Source of the DNA: FEN-1219 sp036563665
GTDB taxonomy: Bacteria; Pseudomonadota; Gammaproteobacteria; Steroidobacterales; Rariloculaceae
Direction: 5' to 3'
Assembly (NCBI GenBank): GCA_036563665.1
Contig: DATCLY010000036.1
Coordinates: 156,546 to 220,545 of the forward strand
DNA length: 64,000 bases
Shown piece by piece: positions 16,404 through 23,792 of the stretch (the stretch's first letter is position 1; every line of letters begins with the position of its first letter). A program made the translations under genes and the position numbers. The notes beneath the pieces are model-generated. The model made no database searches. It worked only from the letters and a program-made list of their open reading frames with translations, and was not told where the DNA came from.

Positions 16404-17540
16404 ATGAAACTCATCGTTGCGTTGATGGCAGGTGCGCTCGTCACGTGCGCGAGCGCGGAACCGTTGGGGTTGCCGCCGCTGCCCATCCCGGAGGACAACC
16501 CGCAGACGCCGGAGAAGGTGGCGCTCGGCGAGCGCCTTTTCCGCGACGTGCGGTTCTCCTCCACCGGCACGGTGGCGTGCGCCAAGTGTCACGTGCCGGA
16601 AGGCAGCCTCACCGATTCGCCGCTCCAAGTGTCGGAAGGGGTGAACGGGCTCACCGGCACGCGGAACGCGCCCACGGTGTGGAACGCGGCCTATAACCGC
16701 ACGCAGTTCTGGGACGGCCGCTCGTCCTCGCTGGAGGATCAGGCGATGCATCCGTTCCTGAACCCCGTGGAGATGGCGGTGCCCGACTACGACTGGCTGC
16801 TCGAGATCGTGCGGGGCGACCGCAATTACGTGCGCGCGTTCCGCCGGGTGTTCGGCGTGCAGCCCGAGCAGATCACCATGAAGGAGGTCACGCAGGCCAT
16901 CGCCGCGTTCGAGCGGACGAAGATCTCAGGCAACTCGCCGTTCGACCGCTGGTATTTCGGCGGCGAGGAGGACGCCGTGAGCGATGCCGCGAAGCGCGGC
17001 TTCGAGGTGTTCATCGGTCAGGGCCGTTGCGTCTCCTGCCACACCATCGAGCAGGACCACGCGCTCTTCACCGACCACCGCTTCCACAACATCGGCGTCG
17101 GCATGAACGAGGTGGAGGACGCGATCCCCGAGCTCACGCGTGCGTTCCTCGTGGCGAAGGCGCGGGGCGTGGACGTGGACGCCGAGGTGCTGTCGAACCC
17201 GAAGACGTCGCATCTCGGGCGCTTCGCGGTGACCGAGGACCTGAGCGAGGTGGGCGCGTTCAAGACGCCCACGCTGCGCAACGTGGCCGTCACGGCGCCG
17301 TACATGCACGACGGCAGCCTGGCTACGCTGCGCGAGGTGGTGGAGCACTACAACAACGGCGGCGTCACGCCGGCCGGAGCGCCGGTGAGCGCTTACCTGA
17401 GCGGCGGCATCCGTCCGCTCGGGCTCACCGAGCAGCAGATGGACGACCTCGTGGCGTTCATGGAGGCCTTGACGAGCCCCGAGGTGCAGGCGGCGTTGGA
17501 TGCGACCAGGACGACCCAGGTCGCGGGAGGCAACCGATGA
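16404..17540 (+). CDS. Di-haem cytochrome c peroxidase / MauG family protein
   Basis: The 378-residue protein has a signal peptide (about 1-18) and two haem c sites: CAKCH in the N-terminal domain and CVSCH in the C-terminal domain. Conserved peroxidase features include RNAPTVWNAAYNRTQFWDGR and FKTPTLRNVAVTAPYMHDGSLATL. It should reduce hydrogen peroxide in the periplasm, or act as a MauG-like oxidant on another protein. The stop overlaps the start of the metallophosphoesterase (ATGA), so translation is coupled. Confidence 0.9.
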   Translation: MKLIVALMAGALVTCASAEPLGLPPLPIPEDNPQTPEKVALGERLFRDVRFSSTGTVACAKCHVPEGSLTDSPLQVSEGVNGLTGTRNAPTVWNAAYNRTQFWDGRSSSLEDQAMHPFLNPVEMAVPDYDWLLEIVRGDRNYVRAFRRVFGVQPEQITMKEVTQAIAAFERTKISGNSPFDRWYFGGEEDAVSDAAKRGFEVFIGQGRCVSCHTIEQDHALFTDHRFHNIGVGMNEVEDAIPELTRAFLVAKARGVDVDAEVLSNPKTSHLGRFAVTEDLSEVGAFKTPTLRNVAVTAPYMHDGSLATLREVVEHYNNGGVTPAGAPVSAYLSGGIRPLGLTEQQMDDLVAFMEALTSPEVQAALDATRTTQVAGGNR

Positions 17541-18607
17541 TGAGCTTCGATAGACGTCGATTCTTGAAGAGCGCGAGCGCGGCGGGCATCGGCGGGCTGC
17601 TGCCGATGAGCCTGGTGCGCCTGTCGTTCGGCCAGGAGAACGACAGCTTCACCTTCGGCTACATCTCCGATTCGCACATCCAGCAGATCCGCGGCAACGA
17701 GTTCGTGCGCAACTGGGACCGCGGCCTCACGCGGGCCGTGGCGGAGATGAATCTCCTGGAGCCCAAGCCCGACTTCGTGGTGTTCGGCGGCGACCTCGCG
17801 CAGCTCGGCACGCGCGCGGAGCTCGACCACGGCATGGAGATGCTGTCGAAGCTCGACTACAAGCTCTATGGCGTGATGGGCGAGCACGACTACTACCTCG
17901 ATCTCGGCGAGTACTGGAGCGAGCTGTTCGGCGACCACTACTACAGCTTCGATCACAAGGGCGTGCACTTCGTGGTGCTGAACAGCGTGCTCACCTACGA
18001 CGAGTGGACGTACGAGCGCTGGGAGAGCGCCGAGCGCCGCATGGCCGAGATGGCGGGCCTCGACAACCCGAACGGCTCGCCGTTCATGGTGGGCGAGCGC
18101 CAGCGCGAGTGGCTCAAGCAGGATCTCGCCCGGGTGCCGCGCACCACGCCGATCGTCGTGTTCTCCCACTCGCCGCTGCAGAAGATCTACAAGGGCTGGA
18201 ACTTCTGGACCGAGGACGCGGAGGAGGTGCAGGCCATCCTCGCGCCTTTCGAGAAGGTGAACGTGATCTACGGCCACGTGCACCAGATCCAGTACAACCA
18301 GATCGGCTCGATCGCGTTCAACTCGGTGATGGCCACCGCGTGGCCGTGGCCGTACCCGTCGACGTACGCGCACTCCGGCAGCCACGTGCCCGTGCTCACC
18401 GTGCCCATGAACCGGGCCGATCCGTTCAACGAGCGCGACGCCACCGGCTGGCAGTTCGTGAACCTGCACACCGGCCGCGTGGACATGACGTACACGCTCT
18501 ACGACAACAAGAACCGCACGGTCGCCTTCAACGCCGCGACCGGCCGGCCCGAGGACGTGGACTTTCAGCGTCCGTCGGCCCGCATTCCCCCGCAGCACCA
18601 TTACTGA
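17537..18607 (+). CDS. Tat-exported metallophosphoesterase
   Basis: The 356-residue protein starts with a twin-arginine signal (DRRRFLKSASAAGIGG). Calcineurin-type metal motifs follow: SDSHIQQ (D-x-H), GGDLAQ, GEHD where the family usually has GNHD, SHSP and GHVHQIQ. Asn to Glu at the third motif is unusual, since this residue normally binds a metal. The substrate is unknown. Its place between a di-haem peroxidase and a cytochrome c suggests a shared periplasmic pathway. It overlaps the peroxidase gene by four bases. Confidence 0.85.
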   Translation: MMSFDRRRFLKSASAAGIGGLLPMSLVRLSFGQENDSFTFGYISDSHIQQIRGNEFVRNWDRGLTRAVAEMNLLEPKPDFVVFGGDLAQLGTRAELDHGMEMLSKLDYKLYGVMGEHDYYLDLGEYWSELFGDHYYSFDHKGVHFVVLNSVLTYDEWTYERWESAERRMAEMAGLDNPNGSPFMVGERQREWLKQDLARVPRTTPIVVFSHSPLQKIYKGWNFWTEDAEEVQAILAPFEKVNVIYGHVHQIQYNQIGSIAFNSVMATAWPWPYPSTYAHSGSHVPVLTVPMNRADPFNERDATGWQFVNLHTGRVDMTYTLYDNKNRTVAFNAATGRPEDVDFQRPSARIPPQHHY

Positions 18608-18617
18608 GGTGGAGACG

Positions 18618-19016
18618 ATGAAGAAGACGGCAACGGCGGCGCTGGCCGCGGCCTTGCTCGCGGCCGGGGCGGCGCACGGCGACGAGTTCACGCAAGAAGA
18701 CCTCGAGCGCTGGGCCGCGCAGTTCGAGCAGGTGGCGCAGCGCGGCCGCGAGCTCTGGACGAGCCCCGAGCTCGGCACGAACGGCGTGGTGTGCGCGCAG
18801 TGTCATCCGAACGCGGCGAACACGCATCCCGAGACGTATCCGAAGTTCCAGAAGCAGCTCGGACGCGTGGCGGCGCTGCGTGAGATGATCAACTGGTGCA
18901 TCCGCAACCCGCTGCAGGGCGAAAATCTCGCGCTCGACGATCCGCGCATGATCGCGCTCGAGGCGTACATCCACAAAGAGCGCCGCGGCGTCCCGCTCGA
19001 GCCCGGCAAGCACTGA
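18618..19016 (+). CDS. Small mono-haem c-type cytochrome (SoxA/TsdA-like fold)
   Basis: The 132-residue protein has a signal peptide (about 1-21), one CAQCH site, and the sequence LREMINWCIRNPLQGENLALDD, which resembles the haem domains of SoxA and thiosulfate dehydrogenase. It probably passes electrons from, or to, the operon's peroxidase. The ATG at 18618 is preferred to the GTG at 18609 because GAGGTGGAG precedes it. It is the last gene of the rhodanese operon and is followed by a repeat element. Confidence 0.82.
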   Translation: MKKTATAALAAALLAAGAAHGDEFTQEDLERWAAQFEQVAQRGRELWTSPELGTNGVVCAQCHPNAANTHPETYPKFQKQLGRVAALREMINWCIRNPLQGENLALDDPRMIALEAYIHKERRGVPLEPGKH

Positions 19017-19046
19017 CCAAACGCCGCTCCCACGGCCGAACGAAGC

Positions 19047-19261
19047 CTGTGGGAGCGGCTTCAAAGCCGCGATCGTTGCGTCACCGCAGGCGGCGCGGAT
19101 CGCATGTGCCCCTTCCAGCACCGGCGTGAATACTTCCCTGTAGCCTCGCGCGCGCACGTCCTGTGCGCGAGCGTGCTGGAAGGGGCACATGCGATCCACG
19201 CCCCAAAGCGTCAGCGCGGGCTTTCGCGGTCTGAAGATCGCGGCTGGAAGGCCGCTCCCAC
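19047..19261 (+). repeat. Composite palindromic element, copy 2 (best preserved)
   Basis: The element begins and ends with REP-like hairpin units in opposite orientations (19047-19074 and about 19236-19261). Between them is a perfect 25-bp inverted repeat, 19097-19121 against 19173-19197. Inside that loop is a smaller GC-rich inverted repeat around 19146-19171. It does not code for anything credible. It separates the cytochrome operon from the riboswitch-controlled operon. Confidence 0.85.
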
Positions 19262-19419
19262 AGGCTCTGCGATTTGACATAGCCGAAGTCGTTGCAGCCG
19301 CAAAGCAACACTTTTCGCCTTACATAAAACGGTCCGCGCGTCGCGCGCGCCCGCGTCTCCACGCCGACCGTGCGTGCTCGGTTGACATGCCAACCCGGCC
19401 GCCACATCCTGCCCGGCGC

Positions 19420-19501
19420 GCTGACAAAGGCACACTTTTCGAAAGAAAAGGTCGCAAAGCCACCGGTCTAAGGGGTCACCTATGACGGCGGGGTTGCCAG
19501 C
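19420..19501 (+). promoter_or_regulatory. Cyclic-di-GMP-I (GEMM-I) riboswitch aptamer
   Basis: The sequence follows the GEMM-I consensus closely. It has closing helix GCTG/CAGC, GACAAAGGCACAC, and a hairpin CTTTTC-GAAA-GAAAAG with the GNRA loop. The invariant CGCAAAGCC, CCGGTCTAAG and a second stem loop ending GGCGGGGTTGCC follow. In the Vc2 structure these elements bind one c-di-GMP between the two stems and dock the GAAA loop on the receptor. A TTGACA at 19382-19387 could be the -35 of its promoter; the -10 is weak. It lies 74 bases upstream of the first gene of a three-gene envelope operon. Confidence 0.9.
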
Positions 19502-19537
19502 CAGGCGATCGTATTGATCGCGCGCAATCTTGTTGCC

Positions 19538-19571
19538 GTCCTCCGGTGGCGGCCCGACCGGGCAGGAGGAC
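19538..19571 (+). promoter_or_regulatory. Ribosome-binding-site sequestering helix (likely expression platform)
   Basis: GTCCTCC at 19538-19544 is the exact complement of GGAGGAC at 19565-19571, which contains the Shine-Dalgarno of the gene starting at 19576. Pairing would hide the ribosome-binding site. An inner CCGG/CCGG pair can extend or compete with the stem. This suggests c-di-GMP controls translation rather than termination. No T-run is present in the leader. Which ligand state favours pairing cannot be read directly. Confidence 0.6.
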
Positions 19572-19575
19572 CGCC

Positions 19576-21006
19576 ATGACGTTCGACACTCTGCTCGCGA
19601 TCACGCCTTTCCCCGCGATCTCCGCCTTGCTGTGGATCGTCCTCGCCGTCGCCGTGCTGTATCTCTCGCGCGGCACGGCGCAGAAGGTGATCGCCATCGT
19701 GTGCGAAGCGCTGCACGAGGTTGCTCGCACGGCCGCGCAAGCCGTGCAGTCGGCGGAGCAACGCCTCGCGGCGCGCAATCGCGAGGTGCTGCTCGCGGCA
19801 GGCCGCGAGGCGAAGGAGCGCATCGTGGAGCGCGAGTTCGACCGCATCGCGGATGCCGTGCACCGCGACCTCGCGGGCTACCCCGCGCTCCAGCGTGCGC
19901 TGAGCGAGGCCATCGCCCGCATCGAGGAAGACCATCAGCAGGCGGCGCAAGTGCCGCCGGAGCCTCCGGGATGGACCAAGGCCGTGGAGGCGATGGCCAA
20001 GCTCGATGCGAAGAAGGACGCGTCGGTGGCCGAGATCCTCGCCGACATCCACGACTCCATCGTGAAGGCGCAGGGCAACGCGCTCACCGAGTACCGGGCC
20101 GCCACGCGCCGGCGGCACGAGCTGCTGCGGCGCATGATGCCGCAGTGGCGCATCGTGCAGCAGACGCTCGCGCGCGCCACGAAGAGCGTGGAGAGCATCC
20201 TCGAGCGCTCGCGGGCGATCGACCGGCACCTCCAGGAATACCGCGAGATCGTGCAGGGCACGGAGCGGGCCACGCAGGTGCTGTCGTCGTCGTCGCTGGT
20301 GCAGTTCTTCGTGTCGGCGCTCGTGCTCGCCGTGGCCGTGGGCGGCGCCGCCATCAACTTCTCGCTCATCGCCCGGCCGATGGCCGAGATGGTGGGCGGC
20401 ACCACGTTCATCGGCGACTTCCGTACGTCGGAGATCGCGGCCCTCGTGATCATCATGGTGGAGATCTCGATGGGCCTGTTCCTGATGGAGTCGCTGCGGA
20501 TCACGCGGCTGTTCCCCGTGATCGGCGCGCTGTCCGACAAGGCGCGCGTGCGCATGGTGGCGGTCACGCTCGTGATCCTGTTGCTGCTCGCGTCCGTGGA
20601 GGCGGGCCTCGCCTACATGCGCGAGCTCCTCATGCAGGACGAGCTCGCGACCGCGGAGCTCCTGCGCGGCGGCGAAGCGATCGTGCAGAGCGATTACCTC
20701 TGGATCACCACGGCGGCGCAGATGGGCATGGGCTTCACGCTCCCGTTCGCGCTGGTGTTCGTGGCGATTCCGCTCGAGACGTTCGTGCATTCGCTGCGCA
20801 CGGTGCTCGGTCTATGCGGCATCGGCGTGCTGAAGACCGTGCACCTCCTGCTGCGCCTGCTCGGGACGCTGTTCACGCACCTGGGCACGGTGCTGGTGCG
20901 GCTCTACGACATCCCCATCTTCATGCCGCTCTGGATCGAGGCCGCGTACCGGAAGCGGGAGTCGTCCGAGCGGCGCCGGGACGGCTACGCGGAGGCGCGG
21001 CAATGA
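19576..21006 (+). CDS. Large coiled-coil inner-membrane protein of unknown function
   Basis: I do not recognise a family. The 476-residue protein has an N-terminal membrane segment (about 12-30), a long charged helical region (about 45-250) likely to form coiled coils, then three or four membrane segments between about 255 and 410, and a short basic tail. The start at 19576 has AGGAGGA upstream. It is the first gene after the c-di-GMP riboswitch and overlaps the VWA-like lipoprotein gene by four bases (ATGA). A scaffold role in the envelope is inference from topology and neighbours. Confidence 0.75.
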   Translation: MTFDTLLAITPFPAISALLWIVLAVAVLYLSRGTAQKVIAIVCEALHEVARTAAQAVQSAEQRLAARNREVLLAAGREAKERIVEREFDRIADAVHRDLAGYPALQRALSEAIARIEEDHQQAAQVPPEPPGWTKAVEAMAKLDAKKDASVAEILADIHDSIVKAQGNALTEYRAATRRRHELLRRMMPQWRIVQQTLARATKSVESILERSRAIDRHLQEYREIVQGTERATQVLSSSSLVQFFVSALVLAVAVGGAAINFSLIARPMAEMVGGTTFIGDFRTSEIAALVIIMVEISMGLFLMESLRITRLFPVIGALSDKARVRMVAVTLVILLLLASVEAGLAYMRELLMQDELATAELLRGGEAIVQSDYLWITTAAQMGMGFTLPFALVFVAIPLETFVHSLRTVLGLCGIGVLKTVHLLLRLLGTLFTHLGTVLVRLYDIPIFMPLWIEAAYRKRESSERRRDGYAEARQ

Positions 21007-21656
21007 GAGCGATCGGGTTCTGCGCGGCGGTGCTCGCCGCCGCGCTCGCGGCCGGCTGCACGAGCAGCCCGCGGCCGCGCAACTCGGGCATCTATCTGCT
21101 GCTCGACACGTCCGGCACCTACCGCCAGGAGCTCGACAAGGCCGAGCAGATCATCAACTACACGCTCGCGCGGCTCGAGCCGAACGACTCGTTCGCGGTG
21201 GCGCGCATCGACACCGGCAGCTTCAGCGAGAAGGACATCATCGCCAAGGTGACCATCGACGACCGCCCGAGCACCGCCAACATGCAGAAGCGGCAGTTCT
21301 CGAAGACCGTGGCCGCGTTCCTCGACGAGGTGGAGCCGGCGCGGCACACCGACATCACGGGCGGGCTGCTGCAGGCCGTGGAGTTCCTGAACGAGAAGGA
21401 CACCGGACGGAAGACGGTGCTGATCTTCTCCGACCTCGAGGAGGACCTCGAGGAAGGCTACGTGCGGGACATCTCCGTGCCGCTCCATGGCTTCGAGATC
21501 GTGGCGCTCAACGTGACGAAGCTGCGCACCGACAACATGGAGCCGCGCCGTTATCTCGAGCGGCTCGAGGAGTGGCGCAGGCGCGTGGAGTCGGAAGGCG
21601 GCACGTGGCGGGTCATCAACGATCTCGACCGGCTCGAGGGCCTGCTGTCGAGCTGA
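21003..21656 (+). CDS. Lipoprotein with a von Willebrand A-like domain
   Basis: The 217-residue protein has a signal peptide and lipobox ending LAAGC (about residues 14-19). It then has a compact VWA-like fold with IYLLLDTSGTYRQEL, where the metal-binding DxSxS motif is reduced to DTSGT, TDITGGLLQAVEFL (the second metal Thr/Asp) and VLIFSDLEEDLEE (the third Asp). These features point to a metal-dependent protein-protein adhesion module facing the periplasm. It is coupled by ATGA overlap to the preceding membrane protein and so shares the riboswitch. Confidence 0.8.
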   Translation: MRAIGFCAAVLAAALAAGCTSSPRPRNSGIYLLLDTSGTYRQELDKAEQIINYTLARLEPNDSFAVARIDTGSFSEKDIIAKVTIDDRPSTANMQKRQFSKTVAAFLDEVEPARHTDITGGLLQAVEFLNEKDTGRKTVLIFSDLEEDLEEGYVRDISVPLHGFEIVALNVTKLRTDNMEPRRYLERLEEWRRRVESEGGTWRVINDLDRLEGLLSS

Positions 21657-21698
21657 AGCCCGAACGGGCACGCTTTCGACTCGGAGCGACGCAAGACC

Positions 21699-22262
21699 GT
21701 GCGCGAGCTCCTCGCCGACTGGCGGTACCGGCTGCTTTTCCACTGGTACGCCTGGGAGAAGGGCAACGTGGTGTTCTTCTCCCTGCTGCCTCTGCCGGTC
21801 GTGCTGCTCGGCTTCCTGGTGCATTTCGCGTACGAGGACTGGAGCCGCATCGAGGCGGAGCGGCGACGCCGCGTCGATCTGCAGTGCCTGGCCGAAAACG
21901 TCTACTACGAGGCCCGCGGCGAGCCCGTGAGCGGCCAGTACGCGGTGGCCGAGGTGACGATGAACCGCGTGCGGGCCAGACAGTTCCCGTCGACCGTCTG
22001 CGACGTGGTGCACGAGAAGCGCTGGGATCCGCTCCGCAAGCGGCTCGTGGGGGCGTTTTCGTGGACCGAGCTCGAGCGCCTGCCTCGCCCGCGCGGTCCC
22101 GCCTGGGACCGGGCGCGCGCCGTGGCCGAGGCCGTCTACGATCAGAAGGAAGCGCCGCGGGTGGAAGGCGCGCTCTACTACCACGCCGAGCACATCGAGC
22201 CGAGCTGGGCGAAAGAGAAGCGGCTCGTGGCGGAGATCGGCAGGCACCGCTTCTACCGGTGA
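21699..22262 (+). CDS. Membrane-anchored cell-wall hydrolase (SleB-like)
   Basis: The 187-residue protein has one N-terminal membrane segment (about 27-45) and a Hydrolase_2/SleB domain starting LAENVYYEARGEPVSGQYAVAEVTMNRV, with the probable catalytic Glu in YYEARGE. SleB-type enzymes cleave the glycan of peptidoglycan. The GTG start has only weak ribosome-binding support. It begins 42 bases after the VWA-like lipoprotein, and a small GCCCG-AA-CGGGC hairpin lies between, so it is probably in the same transcript. A c-di-GMP-controlled peptidoglycan cutter is the notable implication. Confidence 0.82.
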   Translation: MRELLADWRYRLLFHWYAWEKGNVVFFSLLPLPVVLLGFLVHFAYEDWSRIEAERRRRVDLQCLAENVYYEARGEPVSGQYAVAEVTMNRVRARQFPSTVCDVVHEKRWDPLRKRLVGAFSWTELERLPRPRGPAWDRARAVAEAVYDQKEAPRVEGALYYHAEHIEPSWAKEKRLVAEIGRHRFYR

Positions 22263-22342
22263 CCGTGTCCGCGCCGTAATGTCGCCTCTGCTTGCTTCCT
22301 GCTACGCTCTGGCGCAGGAAGCCAAGGACAGCGAGGCGCGAC

Positions 22343-23116
22343 ATGGTGAAAGCGATGGGTGGATCTCTCGGCGGTGCGCTCGCCATCGGCCTGCTCGCGG
22401 GCACGGCGTTCGCGCAGCCCGGCACGCCGGGAGACGGGCACATGATGGGCATGCGCGGGCCCACGATCACGGTGTCCGGCACCGGCGAGGTCGAGGCCGA
22501 CCCGGATCACGCCGTGGTGCGCCTCGGGGTCACGGGCGAGGCGGAGGAAGCCGCGGCCGCGCAGGAGCAGGTGAACCAGGTGATGGCCCGCGTGCTGCAG
22601 GCCATGCGCCGGCTCGACGTGCCGGAGAGTGACGTGCGCACCGAGCAGCTGTCGCTCTACCCGGTGTATGGCAATCCGGTGCCGGGCCGCGAGGCCCGCG
22701 AGCCGCAGATCACCGGATACCGCGCGAGCAACGTGGTCGCGATCGCGCTCGACGACCTCGGCAAGGTCGGCGACGTGATCGACGCCGGCATCGAGGCCGG
22801 GGCGAATCAGTTGCAGGGGGTGTCGTTCACCATCCGCGACGACGCGAAGGCGCGCGCCGAGGCGCTGCGGCTCGCCGTGCAGAAGGCCCGCGCCGAAGCC
22901 GACGCCGTCGCGGGCGCGATGGGCGTGACGATCGAGGGCGTGAACCAGGTCGTGGTGGGCGGCTACAGCGTGCAGCCGCCGCAGCCGTACGTGGACATGC
23001 GCAGGGCCGCGCTGGCCGAATCCACGCCGGTCCAGCCCGGCCAGGTGACGGTCGCCGCCAGCGTGACCGTCACGTACAACCTCCGCGAGGGCGCGGGCCC
23101 CGGCCGCAACCGCTGA
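22343..23116 (+). CDS. Exported SIMPL-domain protein (DUF541, BP26/OMP28 type)
   Basis: The 257-residue protein has a signal peptide (about 1-25, ending AFA-Q) followed by the SIMPL domain: TITVSGTGEVEADPDHAVVRLGV, NQVMARVLQAMRRLDVPESDVRTEQLSLYP and a C-terminal QVTVAASVTVTYNL strand. Members form periplasmic ring-like multimers. The physiological role is poorly known, with links to oxidative stress. The gene has its own upstream region with a GCTACGCT -10-like box at 22301-22308 and is convergent with sirB2 across a repeat element. Confidence 0.85.
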   Translation: MVKAMGGSLGGALAIGLLAGTAFAQPGTPGDGHMMGMRGPTITVSGTGEVEADPDHAVVRLGVTGEAEEAAAAQEQVNQVMARVLQAMRRLDVPESDVRTEQLSLYPVYGNPVPGREAREPQITGYRASNVVAIALDDLGKVGDVIDAGIEAGANQLQGVSFTIRDDAKARAEALRLAVQKARAEADAVAGAMGVTIEGVNQVVVGGYSVQPPQPYVDMRRAALAESTPVQPGQVTVAASVTVTYNLREGAGPGRNR

Positions 23117-23130
23117 CGCCCGTTGCACGG

Positions 23131-23371
23131 GTAGGAGCGGCTTTCCAGCCGCGATCTTCAAAACGCGCAACGCCGCGCGAACGTGTCGCGGCGTGGATCG
23201 CATGTGCCCCTTCCAGCAGGCTCGCGCACATGGATGTGCGCGAGCCTGCCTACACGGATGTATTCACGGCGGTGCTGGAAGGGGCACATGCGAGCCGCGC
23301 CACCTGCGGTGACGCAAGAATCGCGGCTGGAAAGCCGCTCCCACAGGCGAAGATCGCGGCTGGTAAGCCGC
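23131..23371 (-). repeat. Composite palindromic element, copy 3 (opposite orientation)
   Basis: This copy matches copies 1 and 2 when read on the minus strand, so it is inverted. The perfect outer inverted repeat is at 23198-23218 and 23273-23293. The inner one is a perfect 15-bp palindrome arm pair (CAGGCTCGCGCACAT) around 23216-23247. REP-like units flank it at 23131-23155 and about 23320-23344, with an extra degenerate unit to 23371. It lies between two convergent genes. Confidence 0.8.
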
Positions 23372-23379
23372 GTGTTCGT

Positions 23380-23781
23380 CTATCCCGCGAGCGGCCACAG
23401 CGCGCCGAGCGGGTGGTGCGAGCGCGCGATCGACACGATCGCGCCGAACACGGCGAGCGCGGCGATCCAGCAGAAGAACTTGCCGACGACCGTGCGCGCG
23501 CGCTTCAGCGCGAAGCTGCCGAGCACGATGTACACCACGACCAGCAGCACTTTGGCGGTGAGCCACGCCTGCTGGAACGGGTACTGCGACAGCATCCACG
23601 ACAGCATGAGCGCCGCCGCGAGCAGCACCGTGTCGATGGTGTAGGACAGATATCGCAGCGGCGCCGCCATACCCCACCGCGCGCCGCTCAGCACAGCGAG
23701 CCCGCGCACGAAGAACAGCAGGCCGCTCGCGGCCACGGCAGAAACGTGCACGAGCTTCACGTCCGCGTAGAGCTCGATCAC
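23380..23781 (-). CDS. SirB2-family membrane protein
   Basis: The 133-residue protein has four predicted membrane segments. The sequence KLVHVSAVAASGLLFFVRG, with its conserved His, followed by RYLSYTIDTVLLAAALML is characteristic of the SirB2 family. These small proteins are of unknown function and often lie near respiratory genes. The GTG start at 23781 lies 11 bases after the qNOR stop, so the two are probably co-transcribed and the protein may relate to NO reduction or haem. Confidence 0.8.
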   Translation of the reverse strand: MIELYADVKLVHVSAVAASGLLFFVRGLAVLSGARWGMAAPLRYLSYTIDTVLLAAALMLSWMLSQYPFQQAWLTAKVLLVVVYIVLGSFALKRARTVVGKFFCWIAALAVFGAIVSIARSHHPLGALWPLAG

Positions 23782-23792
23782 GGTGCGACCGC

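Noticed and set aside
19080..19260. Small proteins encoded by the composite repeats
   Set aside because: Each strand gives similar frames only because the element is palindromic; there is no ribosome-binding site and no conserved frame across the copies.
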